From positions 1-7,459 of the forward strand of contig URCX01000101.1 of NCBI GenBank assembly GCA_900546465.1: a DNA stretch of 7,459 nt. The letters run 5' to 3'. Below are positions 5,918 to 7,459 of the stretch, one piece after another (within the stretch, counting starts at the first letter, position 1; the number at the start of each line of letters is the position of its first letter). A program made the position numbers and the translations under genes. The notes below the pieces were generated by a model. The model made no database searches. It saw nothing but the letters and a program-made list of their open reading frames with translations, and was not told the origin of the DNA. Source of the DNA: an uncultured Bacteroidota bacterium. GTDB lineage: Bacteria > Bacteroidota > Bacteroidia > Bacteroidales > P3.

Positions 5918-6454
5918 ATGACTTACAAAGAACTTCTTCTAAGTAGGCAAAGCGACCGCAAATACGAGGAGCGTGCGGTTGAAAACGATAAATTGGAAGC
6001 TTGTTTGGAGGCAGCACGCCTGTCTCCTTCGGCTTGCAATTCCCAGCCTTGGACTTTCGTGGTGGTGAATGAGCCTGAGCTGTTGCAGCAAATGCGGAAA
6101 GCAACTGCCAATATGGGCTTAAATCGTTTCATTTATCAGGTTCCTGTCATCATTGCGGTGGTTTTGGAAAAGGCAAACCTCACTTCCTCCATAGGTTCGG
6201 TCATAAAGGATAAGGAATACACCCTTTTGGACTTGGGTATCGCCGCAAACAACTTCTGCATGCAGGCAACGGAATTGGGATTGGGTACTTGCATGATTGG
6301 TTGGTTCGATGAAAAGAAAGTGAAACAAATCCTGAATGTACCGAATGCCAAACGCATTCCCCTGCTTATCGCTTTGGGTTACTCTGCTGCCACAAAGAGA
6401 AAGAAAATACGCCATTCAATAGACAAAATCCGCAAATACAATTCCTATAAATAA
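5918..6454 (+). CDS. Nitroreductase family protein (FMN-dependent NAD(P)H oxidoreductase)
   Basis: This 178-residue protein has the compact nitroreductase fold signature. The N-terminal SRQSDRKYEE (9-18) supplies the FMN-phosphate-binding Arg/Ser/Arg, SPSACNSQPWTFVVV (36-50) is the typical flavin-site segment, and GLGTCMIGWFDE (121-132) is the conserved dimer/flavin region near the C-terminus. Such proteins are usually cytosolic homodimers that use NAD(P)H to reduce quinones, nitro compounds or other acceptors; the natural substrate cannot be read from the sequence. There is no ferredoxin domain and no signal peptide. The gene follows fabD by 11 nt and most likely shares its transcript. Its link to fatty-acid synthesis is unclear and may be only positional. 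Confidence 0.92.
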   Translation: MTYKELLLSRQSDRKYEERAVENDKLEACLEAARLSPSACNSQPWTFVVVNEPELLQQMRKATANMGLNRFIYQVPVIIAVVLEKANLTSSIGSVIKDKEYTLLDLGIAANNFCMQATELGLGTCMIGWFDEKKVKQILNVPNAKRIPLLIALGYSAATKRKKIRHSIDKIRKYNSYK

Positions 6455-6457
6455 ATA

Positions 6458-6491
6458 GGAAGTCGGGATTATCGGCGGTATCGGAACTTCC
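6458..6491. other. Short inverted repeat in the convergent gap
   Basis: GGAAGT (6458-6463) and ACTTCC (6486-6491) can form a 6-bp stem with a 22-nt loop, 3 nt after the nitroreductase stop. No T run follows on the plus strand, so it is a poor intrinsic terminator. GGAAGTC (6458-6464) can alternatively pair over 7 bp with GACTTCC (6519-6525). It may only help to block read-through between the two converging genes. Confidence 0.3.
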
Positions 6492-6509
6492 ATAAAATAA
6501 GAATTACCG

Positions 6510-6527
6510 TAAAAAGCGGACTTCCGC
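6510..6527 (-). terminator. Small intrinsic terminator of the porin gene
   Basis: Read on the minus strand, GCGGA-AG-TCCGC (6527 down to 6516) forms a short GC-rich hairpin, realistically four pairs with an AAGT loop, and is followed directly by TTTTTA (6515-6510). It lies about 23 nt after the porin stop codon at 6551-6553, which fits a terminator for that transcript. The stem is short, so strength is uncertain. Confidence 0.5.
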
Positions 6528-6550
6528 AAGAGAAAAGGAAATCAGCCGGC

Positions 6551-7459
6551 TTAATTGCTCAAATTCCAACTCAATCCCCAGCAAAGGGCAAAACCTTCTT
6601 GGGGATACAATGGTGTGGAAATATAGTTCCTACCGAGCATTCCGGCGTATGGGTGCCTTAAAGCGAGGAAGAGATTACATACATCTATCTTTGCATTTAT
6701 GAAAAGGTCGCAATAGAGATAGTTTCCTGTTTTTTCCTCATTCTGATATGCGAAAATACCGATGTTCGGCAGGTATTTGTCGGCATAATATGAACTGTTG
6801 TACCTCAAATCCACCCCGATGAGTGTTTCCAATTTACCTTTGAAAAGTTGCAATCTGAGATAGAGGCTTTGCTTTGCCATAAAGACCGGCAGCATAGGGC
6901 GGTTTTCGCCTTCGGTATGTTGAACCACATAATTACTTTGGCAGCCTAAATGTTTCCAATCTTTGTTCCAAAGAGCTTGAACTTGAAAGAGTTTTATGTT
7001 CTCGCCGTATGCGAGGCTCAAATCGCCGGAACGGATTACGGGATATTTGTCCAAGAGGAAGTAATTGAGCCTCAGCTGAAACAAATCCTTGTATCGGTAA
7101 CTTGCTTTGAGCTGAAATATCTCGCTTTTCTCCGCTTCTCTATCCCAATTCATACTTTGGCTTGCAAAATGCGAGTATATATAATATGGTGTCTGCTTTT
7201 TGCTTGAAGCAGAAAGGCTTATTACATTGTCGGAAAGCCGGAATGTCGCTTTTATATCGGCAGCATAATCTCCGGAATAGGTCTTTGAGGCAATGCTTTG
7301 GCTGTATGAGGAGATTATTTCAAAGTTTCCGTATCTGAAACCCATGAATGCCTGAGGGGTAATGATATTATAAAGAGGCGAATTGGCTGTATCGGAGAAC
7401 ATAAGTAACTCATGCTTCACATTTATGCCTATCGGGAGAGGCAGAGTGGCTGAATTATT
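6551..7459 (-). CDS. Putative porin, C-terminal part (Porin_10-like), 5' end outside window
   Basis: The last 302 residues of a longer minus-strand protein are present. The frame stays open to the window edge: upstream of the GTG at 7420 another 13 codons (NNSATLPLPIGIN) continue without a stop, so that GTG is not the true start. The sequence is a run of amphipathic beta strands rich in Y, F, W, S and N separated by polar turns (for example FMGFRYGNFEIISSYS, SLYLRLQLFKGKLETLIGVDLRYNS split by a short turn, YLYCDLFINAKI). The C-terminal segment GRNYISTPLYPQEG followed by ALCWGLSWNLSN resembles the end of Bacteroidota 'putative porin' proteins (PF14121-like), usually about 600-700 residues. It should sit in the outer membrane. 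Substrate is unknown. The gene converges on the fabD-nitroreductase unit, leaving a 96-nt gap. The family assignment is from pattern memory, not a search. Confidence 0.75.
   Translation of the reverse strand, partial: NNSATLPLPIGINVKHELLMFSDTANSPLYNIITPQAFMGFRYGNFEIISSYSQSIASKTYSGDYAADIKATFRLSDNVISLSASSKKQTPYYIYSHFASQSMNWDREAEKSEIFQLKASYRYKDLFQLRLNYFLLDKYPVIRSGDLSLAYGENIKLFQVQALWNKDWKHLGCQSNYVVQHTEGENRPMLPVFMAKQSLYLRLQLFKGKLETLIGVDLRYNSSYYADKYLPNIGIFAYQNEEKTGNYLYCDLFINAKIDVCNLFLALRHPYAGMLGRNYISTPLYPQEGFALCWGLSWNLSN

Noticed and set aside
7418..7420. GTG start for the porin at 7420
   Set aside because: The frame stays open upstream to the window edge and the protein lacks a signal peptide at this point, so the gene continues beyond the window.

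Overview
The window reads as chromosomal DNA of a Bacteroidota bacterium, most likely an amino-acid-fermenting member of the Bacteroidales (Porphyromonas/Odoribacter-like). The reasons are two promoters with the Bacteroidota -7 box TAnnTTTG, A-rich leaders without a clear Shine-Dalgarno, a Porin_10-type 'putative porin', and a kamA-kamB-kamC lysine fermentation cluster. The genus is inference; I have no search result.

Layout. 1-344 is a non-coding leader that carries a 21-bp-periodic repeat array (about 79-167) and then a promoter (283-313). 345-3994 is a tight plus-strand operon, kamA-kamB-kamC, with gaps of 19 and 4 nt. KamA is the radical-SAM/PLP lysine 2,3-aminomutase (L-lysine to beta-lysine). 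KamB and KamC are the proposed reactivase of the cobalamin/PLP enzyme lysine 5,6-aminomutase; KamC is a MutS-type ATPase without the DNA mismatch-recognition part. The aminomutase they should serve (kamD/kamE) is not in the window. 4114-4809 encodes a small secreted outer-membrane beta-barrel protein of unknown function and is followed by a strong hairpin terminator (4831-4876).

A second array of the same repeat family (4880-4957) lies between that terminator and the promoter of fabD (5016-5906, malonyl-CoA:ACP transacylase, fatty-acid synthesis). fabD is followed after 11 nt by a small FMN nitroreductase gene (5918-6454). On the minus strand, converging on it, is the 3' part of a large porin gene (6551 to beyond the window end) with a small terminator hairpin at 6510-6527.

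The most interesting material is: (1) the 21-bp phased repeat family, present once upstream of kamA and once upstream of fabD, with perfect and mutually exclusive hairpins in the fabD copy; (2) the KamB/KamC pair, a MutS-like ATPase apparently recruited to metabolic enzyme repair; and (3) a KamA that keeps all catalytic residues but has lost the cysteines of the structural zinc site. No tRNA, rRNA, CRISPR array, insertion sequence or prophage was seen.
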